Assembly: GCA_025774555.1 (NCBI GenBank)
Contig: JALGVT010000030.1
Coordinates: forward strand, 16,479-80,478
Reading direction: 5' to 3'
DNA length: 64,000 bases
DNA from: a candidate division LCP-89 bacterium
Lineage (GTDB): Bacteria > Electryoneota > B3-LCP
Part shown: in pieces, positions 1-8,383 of the stretch
How the letters are laid out: every line of letters begins with the position of its first letter
How positions within the stretch are numbered: position 1 is the first letter of the stretch
Translations under genes and position numbers: made by a program
The notes under the pieces: model-generated
Database searches by the model: none
Told to the model about the DNA's origin: nothing
The model's input: the letters and a program-made list of their open reading frames with translations, nothing else

Positions 1-3000
1 AAAATGTACCGCCTTCCGATTGAATCTGCTGAAGCGCTGGGGACGCCCGATCTTTCACAGATTCAGTACGTGCGGCTCTGGTTCGATGGTTTCGCTGAAC
101 AGGATACCATAGAAATATCAATCGCAACTCTGGAGATTGTCAGCAACGTATGGGAAGCGGTGCCCATGCTGGATCCCTTGACGCAAACCGGCTACGAACC
201 TGTATCGGTAGCGGTGATTAGTACCTATGACGATCCGAATTATAAAGCTCCGAAGGGCGTCGCCGGAGAGCGAGATCCGGTGACGGATATAATCAGTCAG
301 GAGCAGTCGCTGGTTTTAAAGGCGAACCAGATTGCGGACAGCAGTGAAGGAATCGTTGTCAGGCGGCTGTATGAAAACATGGATTTCCTCGAATATCGGA
401 AATTGAAGATGTTCGTTCACGGCGGCGGCACCAACAGCGACAGCAGTGAAGCTGCATTCAATAACGATAACGAACAGGTGTGGATGTTTTTCCGCTTCGG
501 CTCTGATACCACCCGCAATTATTATGAATACAAGCAGAGGGTATATCCTGAGTGGGACAGCCGAAACGAAATGGAGATAAATCTCGAACAACTGCCGCAG
601 TTGAAACGACCGGATATTGCGGATACAATAATGGTCAGCAACGGCGATACTTTAAGCGTAGTGGGAAATCCATCGTTATCTCAAATAAAGCAATTCACGG
701 TCGGCATAATTCCAATCGGATTTGACATTACTGAAGAGCAGAATATCGAAGTGTGGCTGGATGAGCTGCGTGTCAGCGACGTCAAGAAGGATATCGGCAG
801 AAAGGCGCGCGCCTCTGCTGACCTGACGCTCGCAGACCTGGCGACTCTCCACGTTAACATGGAAGTTTCAGATGGAGACTTCCACAACGTCAATACGCGT
901 AGCGGATCGAGGAGAAACTCCATATCGGGAGCGGCGACGGGTTCTTTCAGGCTCGATAAGTTCGTGAATCCTAAGTGGGGTCTATCAATACCCATCAGCG
1001 GCAACTTTTCGCAGTCTGAGGATGTGCCTTATTATTTCTCAAACAGCGACATTCTGGTCGATAATAATAACCAGCAGCAGGTCGATACAGTCAAGACTTA
1101 TACACAGACTTTCGGAGGTGGATTTGATATTTCAAAGAATACGCCGTCTGCCAGTCCTTATTTGAAATACACTATCGACAATTTGTCTGGGGGATATGAC
1201 TATTCGCACACTGAGAGGACGGACCCCACAACGCTGATGTCTGAAAGTGAATCGCATTCTGCGGACGTTGCCTATAATCTGAACTTTGGAAGACCGTCAA
1301 TCGGAGTACTCTCCTGGTTGAAGGGTGTGCCGGTATTGAAGAAATACGCCGGTCTCAGGTTCTATCCGCTGATAACCAAGATCAATTTATCCATTTCAGG
1401 GACTGAGCAGATCAATGATACCAGGTACCGTGCAGGTAATCAAACAGCATCGCAGACCTTCTTCTTGACAAAAACGGCATCCAGCGCTTTGCGACCCTTC
1501 GAAAACATGAGTTTCGATGTGACACGCGTACATAAATCAGATCTGTTAATGGATCCTGAATACCCCAAGGGTATCGACGATATTATTTCCGGCGATCTGG
1601 GTTGGGATGAGGATATGGACGTCAGTCAGACTATTACAGCGTCTTATAATCCAACCATCACCTCATGGCTGGATACTGACGTGCGCTATAATACGGCTTA
1701 TCATTGGAATTGGGGTCAGGGATACACTCAACACGCGCAGAACATCTCCAATGGCAGCACCATCACCGGTTCAGGGACACTGAAACTTACGCAGATATTC
1801 ACAAAACCGACGCGGGAACAGGCTGCGAGTGGGGAAGCCCAGACGCAGCCCGAGAGTCCCGAAACGCAGGGTGAAACTGGTGACGATAAGGGATCTGAGC
1901 CAACCGGCGAAGAGGGCGAACCAGATGCCGGCGATCCCGAAGGTACGCCCGAACAGGGCGAGGAGGGCGAGCCCGATGACAGCCTGCGCGTACTGCCCAC
2001 TATTGCTAAACCCACTGGTCAAAGCGCTTTACAGGACGCCTGGTACGTATTACGTTACACGGTGAGCAGGCTGCGGGATCTGAAAATAGATTACACTCAG
2101 CAGAACAACTGGTCTGATCCATTGGTTGATGGGCAGGCTGGGGTGGGATACCAGCTCGGTTTGGATTCAAAGGATTATTCCAAGATAGCTGATGAGGCTT
2201 CTTATACCGGCTATTCAACGCGCACGCGCAGCGATGACTATAGATTTAAATCCGGATTGGATTTCTCCCGCGATTTCAAGGTTTCTCTCAGTTATAACTA
2301 CGGTTGGAGCCAAAATGATCAGGGCAGCAGCGTGAGTGGTTCGACCTCGAAATCCCAGATGTATTTCTTCAAGGCGGGCGGCGATTCCATCAAAGTCACC
2401 GAGTTGCCTATTCCGGATTGGACGGTTACCCTGTCCGGTTTGGAAAAAATCCCATTCTTTGAGAATATTGCCAAAACTGTTTCGCTGGATAATTCCTACA
2501 CAGGGTCAAAATCATCGAGCTGGTCGGAAACGAAGAGCAATATTAAACAGCACGATTTGACACGTAATTTCAGCCCGCTGGTCGGATTGAATATATCCTG
2601 GAACGGGGGAGTTTCCACGAGTATACGCTATAACTGGACCGAAAGCGGAACCGTTGCTTTATTCCCGCTTCCCAACGTCACGCACACCGTGCAGAAAAGC
2701 GCGCAGGTTTCAGCCAGTTACACCATGAAGACGGGATTTAAGATTCCCATACCGATCTGGCCCTTCAAGAATAAGCGCTTTAAAAACAGCACCACCTTCG
2801 CGCTATCCTACAACTATTCCAAGAGCCAGACAGAGGAGGATGCTGAAGGCGATTTCATTGAAACCAACTTCACAAATACCTGGTCGATAAAACCGAGCCT
2901 CGAATATTCTTTCTCTACGACTGTCTCCGGTGGAATGCACTTTGAATACGGCGCCAATAAGAGCAAATCCCAGGATTCAAATTACCAGGAATTCGGTATC

Positions 3001-3027
3001 CGGGTCAATATAACAATACGCGGCTAA
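1..3027 (+). CDS. sprA: SprA/Sov-type T9SS outer-membrane translocon, C-terminal part (5' end outside window)
   Basis: The frame is already open at base 1, so the ATG at 4 is probably internal; about 1,007 residues are visible, whereas SprA proteins usually exceed 2,000. SprA forms the giant outer-membrane barrel through which type IX secretion cargo leaves the periplasm. Supporting signs are the SprA-like phrases YVRLWFDGF and ATLEIVSNVWE near the visible N terminus, a section with ADLTLADLATL, and long alternating aromatic/polar beta-strand patterns up to a terminal strand FGIRVNITIRG. An acidic Pro/Glu/Gly-rich low-complexity insert lies at about 1800-1985 (residues about 600-660) and looks like a surface or periplasmic loop. 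The M28 glutaminyl cyclase follows 5 bases downstream. The four T9SS-tailed proteins elsewhere in the window fit this call. Family assignment is from recalled motifs, not a search. Confidence 0.8.
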   Translation, partial: KMYRLPIESAEALGTPDLSQIQYVRLWFDGFAEQDTIEISIATLEIVSNVWEAVPMLDPLTQTGYEPVSVAVISTYDDPNYKAPKGVAGERDPVTDIISQEQSLVLKANQIADSSEGIVVRRLYENMDFLEYRKLKMFVHGGGTNSDSSEAAFNNDNEQVWMFFRFGSDTTRNYYEYKQRVYPEWDSRNEMEINLEQLPQLKRPDIADTIMVSNGDTLSVVGNPSLSQIKQFTVGIIPIGFDITEEQNIEVWLDELRVSDVKKDIGRKARASADLTLADLATLHVNMEVSDGDFHNVNTRSGSRRNSISGAATGSFRLDKFVNPKWGLSIPISGNFSQSEDVPYYFSNSDILVDNNNQQQVDTVKTYTQTFGGGFDISKNTPSASPYLKYTIDNLSGGYDYSHTERTDPTTLMSESESHSADVAYNLNFGRPSIGVLSWLKGVPVLKKYAGLRFYPLITKINLSISGTEQINDTRYRAGNQTASQTFFLTKTASSALRPFENMSFDVTRVHKSDLLMDPEYPKGIDDIISGDLGWDEDMDVSQTITASYNPTITSWLDTDVRYNTAYHWNWGQGYTQHAQNISNGSTITGSGTLKLTQIFTKPTREQAASGEAQTQPESPETQGETGDDKGSEPTGEEGEPDAGDPEGTPEQGEEGEPDDSLRVLPTIAKPTGQSALQDAWYVLRYTVSRLRDLKIDYTQQNNWSDPLVDGQAGVGYQLGLDSKDYSKIADEASYTGYSTRTRSDDYRFKSGLDFSRDFKVSLSYNYGWSQNDQGSSVSGSTSKSQMYFFKAGGDSIKVTELPIPDWTVTLSGLEKIPFFENIAKTVSLDNSYTGSKSSSWSETKSNIKQHDLTRNFSPLVGLNISWNGGVSTSIRYNWTESGTVALFPLPNVTHTVQKSAQVSASYTMKTGFKIPIPIWPFKNKRFKNSTTFALSYNYSKSQTEEDAEGDFIETNFTNTWSIKPSLEYSFSTTVSGGMHFEYGANKSKSQDSNYQEFGIRVNITIRG

Positions 3028-3032
3028 GATTT

Positions 3033-3965
3033 ATGAGACGTCATCGTTGCTTATACGCCGGATGGCTGACGGCGCTCTGTATCGTCATTTTCTGTTGCAC
3101 AGGAAAGAACGCCTATGCGCAACCCCCCCTGTTCAATGAATCCCGGGCATGGGAATACCTTGAAGCCCAATGTGATATGGGACCACGCGTGCCCGGAAGT
3201 TCAGCGCACCGGCAATGCCTTGATTATCTGGTGAGCGAACTGGGTAAATACGCTGATAACGTTCAAAAACAGCCCTTCCTCGGTATGAATCCCGTATCAA
3301 AGCAGACCTATAATTTGACCAATATAATCGGCAGTTTCCGGGCGGAACGTTCCCGCCGGATTCTTCTGTGCGCGCACTGGGACAGCCGCCCCTGGGCGGA
3401 TCAGGATCCGAATCCTGCTAATCGGCTGACGCCGGTGATGGGAGCGAATGACGGCGCTTCGGGAGTGGCGGTCTTATTGGAAATCAGCCGTTGTTTGTCG
3501 CTTGCCGATCCCGGCATCGGCGTCGATATAGTCTTCTTCGACGGCGAGGATATGGGGCGTGCGGGGAGACTGGAGGAATACTGTCAGGGATCAGGATGGT
3601 ACGCGAAGAACCTCAGTTTTCCGCTGCCCGAAGCCGCAGTGCTGTTGGATATGATCGGCGATGCTGATCTGCACATCCCGCAGGAACTCTATTCCCGGAT
3701 GTCCTGTCCTGATCTTCTCAACGAAATTTACCTGGTTGCCGCAGAGATGGGAGAAAGCGCCTTCGATCCTTCTCCCGGACTGCCTGTATATGACGATCAC
3801 GTCCCGCTTATTTATGAGGGAATTCAGGCGGTTGACCTGATTGACTTCGAGTACGAGTATTGGCATACCGTGAACGACTTTCCTGAAAACTGCTCTGCTG
3901 AATCACTGGGCACGGTCGGCAGAGTGCTCCTGAAATGGCTTTTTCAGCGCGGCGGCAGACCGTGA
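3033..3965 (+). CDS. Exported M28-family glutaminyl-peptide cyclotransferase (glutaminyl cyclase)
   Basis: Predicted periplasmic zinc enzyme of 310 residues that converts N-terminal Gln to pyroglutamate. A signal peptide (hydrophobic about 11-22) ends in AYA at 27-29, leaving Gln30 as the new N terminus, so the enzyme may modify itself. The animal-type glutaminyl cyclase/M28 pattern is complete: CAHWDSRP (His115), GANDGASG (Asp140), FFDGEDMG (Glu172), DMIGD (Asp207), YDDHVPL (His256) and YWHTVND (His279). The motif DGEDMGR with the following GSGWYA is more like QPCT-type cyclases than like aminopeptidases, although a simple M28 peptidase cannot be excluded. The start ATG lies 5 bases after sprA, so the two are probably co-transcribed. 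This links pyroglutamate formation to the T9SS export route, as known in Bacteroidota. Confidence 0.82.
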   Translation: MRRHRCLYAGWLTALCIVIFCCTGKNAYAQPPLFNESRAWEYLEAQCDMGPRVPGSSAHRQCLDYLVSELGKYADNVQKQPFLGMNPVSKQTYNLTNIIGSFRAERSRRILLCAHWDSRPWADQDPNPANRLTPVMGANDGASGVAVLLEISRCLSLADPGIGVDIVFFDGEDMGRAGRLEEYCQGSGWYAKNLSFPLPEAAVLLDMIGDADLHIPQELYSRMSCPDLLNEIYLVAAEMGESAFDPSPGLPVYDDHVPLIYEGIQAVDLIDFEYEYWHTVNDFPENCSAESLGTVGRVLLKWLFQRGGRP

Positions 3966-4006
3966 AGCGAGTCCTCTTATGCAGCTAACCGTCAGATGAA
4001 ATACGT

Positions 4007-4939
4007 ATGCGAATCTTAGCTTCAATGGATATCGGCACCAATTCCACGCTCTTTCTGCTGGCAAAGATTGACGATAGGGGAAAAATATATCCGATTCATC
4101 ACGACGTCCGCACCAATGACCTCGGACGAGGATTAAGTCCTGAAGGATTGCTGAACGATCATACCGTTGAGTTAAATCTGAATATTATAAATGATTTCAA
4201 GAAGATTTCCGTTGATAACGGAGCTGCTGAGATCAGGATCGTTGCCACAGAAGCTTTACGCAGAGCGCGGAACGCTGAGGATTTGATCGACAGGGCAAAA
4301 GAGGAGCATGGTCTTGCCATTGCGATCATCACCGGGGAAGAAGAAGCGGCATTGACCTTCAAGGGAATTATCTCTGGCTTGAATGATCCTATGGGGAAGA
4401 TTATTGCAGCGGATATAGGAGGAGGATCGTCTGAAATAGTAATAGCTGAGAATGGAAACATTAAGTTCTCAACCTCTCTGCCCATAGGTGCGGTATCCTT
4501 AGATAAGGAGTTCATCCATCACGATCCTCCTGACAGCGAAGAGATTGAGCATATTCGGAAAGCAGCATTTAGAGCTGTCAAAATCCTGCCGCTATCGCTG
4601 GCGGATGATGAGTACCATCTGGTAATCTGCGGAGGAACAGCTTCATCGCTTGCCGCCGCTGATCTGAAATTATCGACTTATCAACCAGAAATAATTGCAA
4701 ACCATCTGATGGCTCTAACTCGGATTGAGCAGTTCATCGCCGATTTCATCAACATGACTGTCGAAGAAAGGAGAGAAATCCCCGGTATCGGACTGCGCCG
4801 CGCCGAGATCATCCTGCCGGGAACAATCCTGATAGCCTCACTTTTAGATCGGTTAAAGCGAGATCATTACCACACATCAGAACGTGGACTACGATATGGT
4901 CTGCTTGTCAATTCTGGCAAAGCAGACAATTTCGCTTGA
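4007..4939 (+). CDS. Ppx/GppA-family phosphatase
   Basis: Cytoplasmic protein of 310 residues from the ASKHA-fold Ppx/GppA family, which hydrolyses inorganic polyphosphate or pppGpp. The two phosphate-binding loops are visible: DIGTNST at about 8-14 and DIGGGSSEIVI at about 136-146, with the family's TGEEEA segment at 109-114 that holds the catalytic glutamate. At this length it has only the two-lobed catalytic core and lacks the C-terminal HD-like domain of long Ppx proteins. Which substrate it uses cannot be told from the sequence. It starts 41 bases after the glutaminyl cyclase and is followed by the hrcA promoter, so it probably closes the sprA transcription unit. Confidence 0.85.
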   Translation: MRILASMDIGTNSTLFLLAKIDDRGKIYPIHHDVRTNDLGRGLSPEGLLNDHTVELNLNIINDFKKISVDNGAAEIRIVATEALRRARNAEDLIDRAKEEHGLAIAIITGEEEAALTFKGIISGLNDPMGKIIAADIGGGSSEIVIAENGNIKFSTSLPIGAVSLDKEFIHHDPPDSEEIEHIRKAAFRAVKILPLSLADDEYHLVICGGTASSLAAADLKLSTYQPEIIANHLMALTRIEQFIADFINMTVEERREIPGIGLRRAEIILPGTILIASLLDRLKRDHYHTSERGLRYGLLVNSGKADNFA

Positions 4940-4964
4940 CAATTCGGTACTTATTCGTTATCTT
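4936..4964 (+). promoter_or_regulatory. Candidate sigma-70 promoter for hrcA operon
   Basis: TTGACA (4936-4941), 17-base spacer, TATCTT (4959-4964), overlapping the stop of the preceding gene and about 95 bases before hrcA. The spacing matches the other predicted promoters in the window. No CIRCE inverted repeat was found between it and the gene. Confidence 0.45.
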
Positions 4965-5057
4965 TATGTTTTAGAGTAGAATGCAAATCAGCGATGATCC
5001 TGATTTGAAAGCTAATAAGGTTTTGATTGTAACATAGTTAAACCGCATAGTTGGCTC

Positions 5058-6086
5058 ATGCTGAGTCGGGAACTGACAGCAAGAGAAAAGCTGGTTCTGC
5101 GCGAGGTCATCGCTCAGTACATTCTGAACGCGATGCCTATTGGGTCGAGAACCCTTTCTAAGAGGCTCGAAGGGCGTTTTTCGGCTGCGACAATCCGCAA
5201 TGTCATGGCGGACCTTGAGGAACTCGGTCTTCTCTATCAGCCGCACACTTCAGCCGGTCGGATACCTACCGAAATGGGTTACCGGCTGTTCGTGGACAGC
5301 CTGATGAAATACAGCAACCTGACGTCGCGGGAGAAAGACCTTCTTGACAGTCAGATCGGCAAGCTGGTAACGACCGATATAAAGAACGTTCTGGAGCAGA
5401 CCGCCCAGATTCTGGCAGAAATCTCAAATCTGCTCTGCGTTGTAATGTCGCCTCCACTGCGCGAGGGTGTTCTGCATCGTCTCGACTTAATCGGCATCGG
5501 AGGTGGCAAAGTTCTGATAGTCGTTACGATCCAGTCCGGATTTGTCCGCAGCTTGTTCTTAGAGGTGCAGTCGGAAGTCAACAGGGAAGATCTCGAATGG
5601 CTCACAGCATTTCTTAACCAGAGGCTTTCAGGCTTAAAGCTGTCAGAGATAAAGAGCACCATCCATAACAGGATGAAAGGCGCTGATATCGAGAAGTCCA
5701 CCATTGCGAAGACGTTATTAGACCAAGCTGACCGTATCTTTGATTTTAACGATCAGGATGAATATCTTGTGGGTGGAGTTCGTGAACTGACTCTTCAGCC
5801 AGAGTTTTACAACGTGGAAGAGTTACGGAAGATTTTAACCGTGCTGGAGGATAAATCCCTGTTTATGCATCTATTTGCGAGACAGACGGATGGCGTTCAA
5901 GTGAAGATCGGCAGGGAAAATGCGGCAAAGTCGCTTTCGTCTCTTTCCATCATCACTGCGCCATATAAGTTTCGCAACTTAAGCGGCGCCATAGGATTGA
6001 TCGGACCGACCAGACTGAATTATCCTAAGGCGGTCTCCGTCATCGAATATGCGGCGAGTAAGATTGATAAAGCCATAAAGGAATAG
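5058..6086 (+). CDS. hrcA: Heat-inducible transcription repressor HrcA
   Basis: Repressor of chaperone genes, 342 residues, the normal family length. The N-terminal winged helix is clear: LTAREKLVLREVIAQYI, then IGSRTLSKR and the signature ATIRNVMADLEELG followed by HTSAGRIPT. The central GAF-like and C-terminal parts include GLIGPTRLNYPKAVSVIEY close to the end, typical of HrcA. It heads hrcA-grpE-dnaJ, the usual order except that dnaK is absent here. HrcA normally binds the CIRCE operator (TTAGCACTC-N9-GAGTGCTAA); no such repeat is visible upstream of this operon, so autoregulation here is uncertain and the operator may sit at dnaK or groESL elsewhere. Confidence 0.95.
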   Translation: MLSRELTAREKLVLREVIAQYILNAMPIGSRTLSKRLEGRFSAATIRNVMADLEELGLLYQPHTSAGRIPTEMGYRLFVDSLMKYSNLTSREKDLLDSQIGKLVTTDIKNVLEQTAQILAEISNLLCVVMSPPLREGVLHRLDLIGIGGGKVLIVVTIQSGFVRSLFLEVQSEVNREDLEWLTAFLNQRLSGLKLSEIKSTIHNRMKGADIEKSTIAKTLLDQADRIFDFNDQDEYLVGGVRELTLQPEFYNVEELRKILTVLEDKSLFMHLFARQTDGVQVKIGRENAAKSLSSLSIITAPYKFRNLSGAIGLIGPTRLNYPKAVSVIEYAASKIDKAIKE

Positions 6087-6121
6087 AATCGAGGATTGAT
6101 TCTTTCCCAGGGATAGAAGGA

Positions 6122-6694
6122 ATGCCAGAGAAAAAAAACACCGAAGCGCTGGACAATCATGACCCAGGAGAAAATGAAGACCTTCCTGAAGAAGAGATAG
6201 AAGTCCAGCCTCGTGAAGATTCAACTGACGTGGATGCAGCGACAGAAGCGCCAGACGAGCTAATCAAGCTTCGATTAGAACTCGACGAATATAAAAATCT
6301 GTATCTTCGCAAATCGGCGGAATTCGAGAATTTCAGGAAACGCAAACAGCAGGAATTCCGAGACCTTATACTGAGCGCTGAAGAATCTTTGATAACCAGC
6401 TTACTTCCAATCCTGGATGATTTCGACCGGGTCGAAATTAACGGTTCAGCCGATCCTGAGAGCCTGACGCAGGGAGTCAAACTCATCAGGGAGAAACTTT
6501 GGAACGCTTTATCTGCGCGGGGCGTAACGCTGATTGAATCGGTAGGCAAACCATTCGATCCACAGCTCCATGAAGCGATTTTGCAGCAGGAAGAAGAGGG
6601 CAAAGAACCCGATATAGTAATACAAGAACATCAACGCGGCTACCGGCTGGGAAAGAAAGTTATTCGACACAGCCAGGTCGTCGTCTCCGCTTGA
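6122..6694 (+). CDS. grpE: Nucleotide exchange factor GrpE
   Basis: Co-chaperone that releases ADP from DnaK; 190 residues. The first 50 or so residues are highly acidic and disordered (EENEDLPEEEIEVQ region). A long helix follows with YLRKSAEFENFRKRKQQE, the GrpE coiled-coil signature, then LLPILDDFDRV and the C-terminal beta domain with VTLIESVGKPFDPQLHEAI and GYRLGKKVIRHSQVVVS. An AAGGA element directly precedes the ATG. It follows hrcA by 35 bases and precedes dnaJ by 13, forming one operon. dnaK is not in the window. Confidence 0.95.
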   Translation: MPEKKNTEALDNHDPGENEDLPEEEIEVQPREDSTDVDAATEAPDELIKLRLELDEYKNLYLRKSAEFENFRKRKQQEFRDLILSAEESLITSLLPILDDFDRVEINGSADPESLTQGVKLIREKLWNALSARGVTLIESVGKPFDPQLHEAILQQEEEGKEPDIVIQEHQRGYRLGKKVIRHSQVVVSA

Positions 6695-6707
6695 GACATA
6701 GATAATA

Positions 6708-7844
6708 GTGGCTAAGAAAGATTATTACGAAATTCTGGGTGTCGAGAAACAGGCGAGCGCCGAGGAAATAAAGAAGGCGTATCGCAAGCTGGCAATTAAA
6801 TACCACCCGGATAAAAATAAAGGCGATTCATCCGCTGAGGCTAAGTTTAAAGAGATCGGAGAAGCGTATGCGGTTCTCTCCGATCCTGAAAAACGCGCCA
6901 GATACGACAGATTTGGACATGCCGCCATGAATGGAGGCGGGTACTCCGGCGGTTTCGACTTCGACATCTCAGACGCCCTGCGCGTTTTTATGGAAGGCGG
7001 CTTTGGTTTCTCCGATTTCTTTGGCGGTGCCAGAGCCTCACACAGTGAGAGGATTCAGCGCGGCAGTGATCTGCAGATCACTTTGAAACTGAATCTGGAG
7101 GAGATAGCTGAAGGCGTCACCAAGAAGATAAAAATATCCAAACTCAAAACGTGTGAACTGTGCAATGGGTCAGGGGCTGAAAAAGGCTCGAATCCCACCA
7201 CCTGCCCTACATGTCAAGGCAGGGGAGAGGTGCGCCGGGTTACACGTTCCTTCTTGGGGCAGGTCGTTCAGTCCTCAATCTGTCCTAATTGCGGCGGGAC
7301 AGGACAGATAATAACGCGTAAGTGCCCGAGCTGCCACGGTGAGGGCAGGATCAAGGGCGAGGCAACGCTATCTGTTGACATACCGGCAGGTGTGCAATCC
7401 GGCAACTATTTAACACTGCGAGGACAGGGCAACGCTGGTCTAAGAGGCGGTCCATCTGGGGATGTGATCGTCGTCATTAAGGAGAAGCCGCATCAGATTT
7501 TCGAGCGTCACGGCGATGATATCGTCTATCGTTTGATCGTCACATTTCCTCAGGCTGCGCTGGGTGAGGAAATAGAAATTCCAACGATCAACGGGAGGGT
7601 GAAGATCAACATTCCAGCAGGTGTGCAATCGGGGAAAATCCTGCGCCTGCGCGGTAAGGGCGTCAAGCATCTTAACAGCTCCAGTTCAGGCGATCAACTG
7701 GTCATCATCAATCTCTTTACACCGACAAAATTGTCACCTGATGAGCGGCGTATTTTTAAAGAACTTGCAACCTGCGAAGGGATAAAACCTGGAGCAGATG
7801 ATAAATCTTTCTTCAAAAAAGTAAAAGGCGCTTTTCGCACATGA
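6708..7844 (+). CDS. dnaJ: Chaperone protein DnaJ
   Basis: Type I Hsp40 of 378 residues that delivers substrates to DnaK and stimulates its ATPase. The J domain opens the protein ([20 protein letters not shown]) with the essential HPD in KYHPDKNKG near residue 35. A Gly/Phe-rich linker follows, then a complete zinc domain with four CxxCxGxG motifs ([32 protein letters not shown]) at about 148-220 and the C-terminal substrate-binding domains. The start is GTG at 6708; no strong ribosome site is visible, so it may rely on translational coupling to grpE 13 bases upstream. Its stop overlaps the next gene's ATG (ATGA). Confidence 0.96.
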   Translation: MAKKDYYEILGVEKQASAEEIKKAYRKLAIKYHPDKNKGDSSAEAKFKEIGEAYAVLSDPEKRARYDRFGHAAMNGGGYSGGFDFDISDALRVFMEGGFGFSDFFGGARASHSERIQRGSDLQITLKLNLEEIAEGVTKKIKISKLKTCELCNGSGAEKGSNPTTCPTCQGRGEVRRVTRSFLGQVVQSSICPNCGGTGQIITRKCPSCHGEGRIKGEATLSVDIPAGVQSGNYLTLRGQGNAGLRGGPSGDVIVVIKEKPHQIFERHGDDIVYRLIVTFPQAALGEEIEIPTINGRVKINIPAGVQSGKILRLRGKGVKHLNSSSSGDQLVIINLFTPTKLSPDERRIFKELATCEGIKPGADDKSFFKKVKGAFRT

Positions 7845-8269
7845 GCAGGATCGGTCGCCAATGGGGGTTTACACCTGGTGAGAAACGAGCAATTCTGTTT
7901 GTCTGCACCGCCCTTCTCATCGGATACGGTTATCTGCTATACCGGAATCAGGCGGTCTCTGAAACTATTCCTTTAAGTCATCAAGATTCGCTGGCAATTG
8001 CTGCGATACGTGATGCCTGCGATTGGCACAACCCGGAGAACAGCGCCGAAAGCAGCCCAGGACGGATAATAGACATCAACTGTGCGGGGCAAGTGCAATT
8101 TGAAAAACTGCCGGGAATTGGACCCGTTATCGCGGCGAGGATTATCGAAGAGAGAAGCAGACGGGGCGGATTTGAGAAAATAGATGATCTATTAGAGGTG
8201 AAAGGCATAGGACCGAAACGATTGAACGCTATTCGGAAAATGGTTGAATGCCAGCCTCTGAAAGATTGA
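7841..8269 (+). CDS. ComEA-like membrane-anchored helix-hairpin-helix protein
   Basis: Small protein of 142 residues with one N-terminal membrane segment (about 18-34, [17 protein letters not shown]) and a C-terminal tandem HhH DNA-binding domain of the ComEA type: IDINCAG, then [28 protein letters not shown] and [15 protein letters not shown]. In ComEA proteins this domain binds incoming DNA during natural transformation. The anchor plus one HhH unit fits a periplasmic DNA receptor, and dprA, recO and comM elsewhere in the window are compatible with competence. It overlaps dnaJ by 4 bases and so is translationally coupled to the heat-shock operon, an unusual partner. A structural role unrelated to uptake is possible. 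Confidence 0.75.
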   Translation: MSRIGRQWGFTPGEKRAILFVCTALLIGYGYLLYRNQAVSETIPLSHQDSLAIAAIRDACDWHNPENSAESSPGRIIDINCAGQVQFEKLPGIGPVIAARIIEERSRRGGFEKIDDLLEVKGIGPKRLNAIRKMVECQPLKD

Positions 8270-8342
8270 ACCGGAAGAAATCAATAATTCTGATCGAACA
8301 ATACACGAAATCATATATAAAAGCAGCCAGTATAACGAAATA

Positions 8343-8364
8343 TTCTTCTGTTCTGGCAGAAGAA
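8343..8364 (+). other. 8-bp perfect hairpin just before the 8384 gene
   Basis: TTCTTCTG (8343-8350) and CAGAAGAA (8357-8364) form a perfect 8-bp stem with a 6-base loop, ending 10 bases before the GGAGGT ribosome site of the next gene. There is no T-run, so it is not an obvious terminator; it could act as a 5'-UTR structure affecting stability or translation. The function is not known. Confidence 0.35.
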
Positions 8365-8383
8365 CTATATGCCTGGAGGTAAC

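Noticed and set aside
4940..5057. CIRCE operator expected before hrcA
   Set aside because: No TTAGCACTC-N9-GAGTGCTAA-like repeat could be found, even allowing mismatches.
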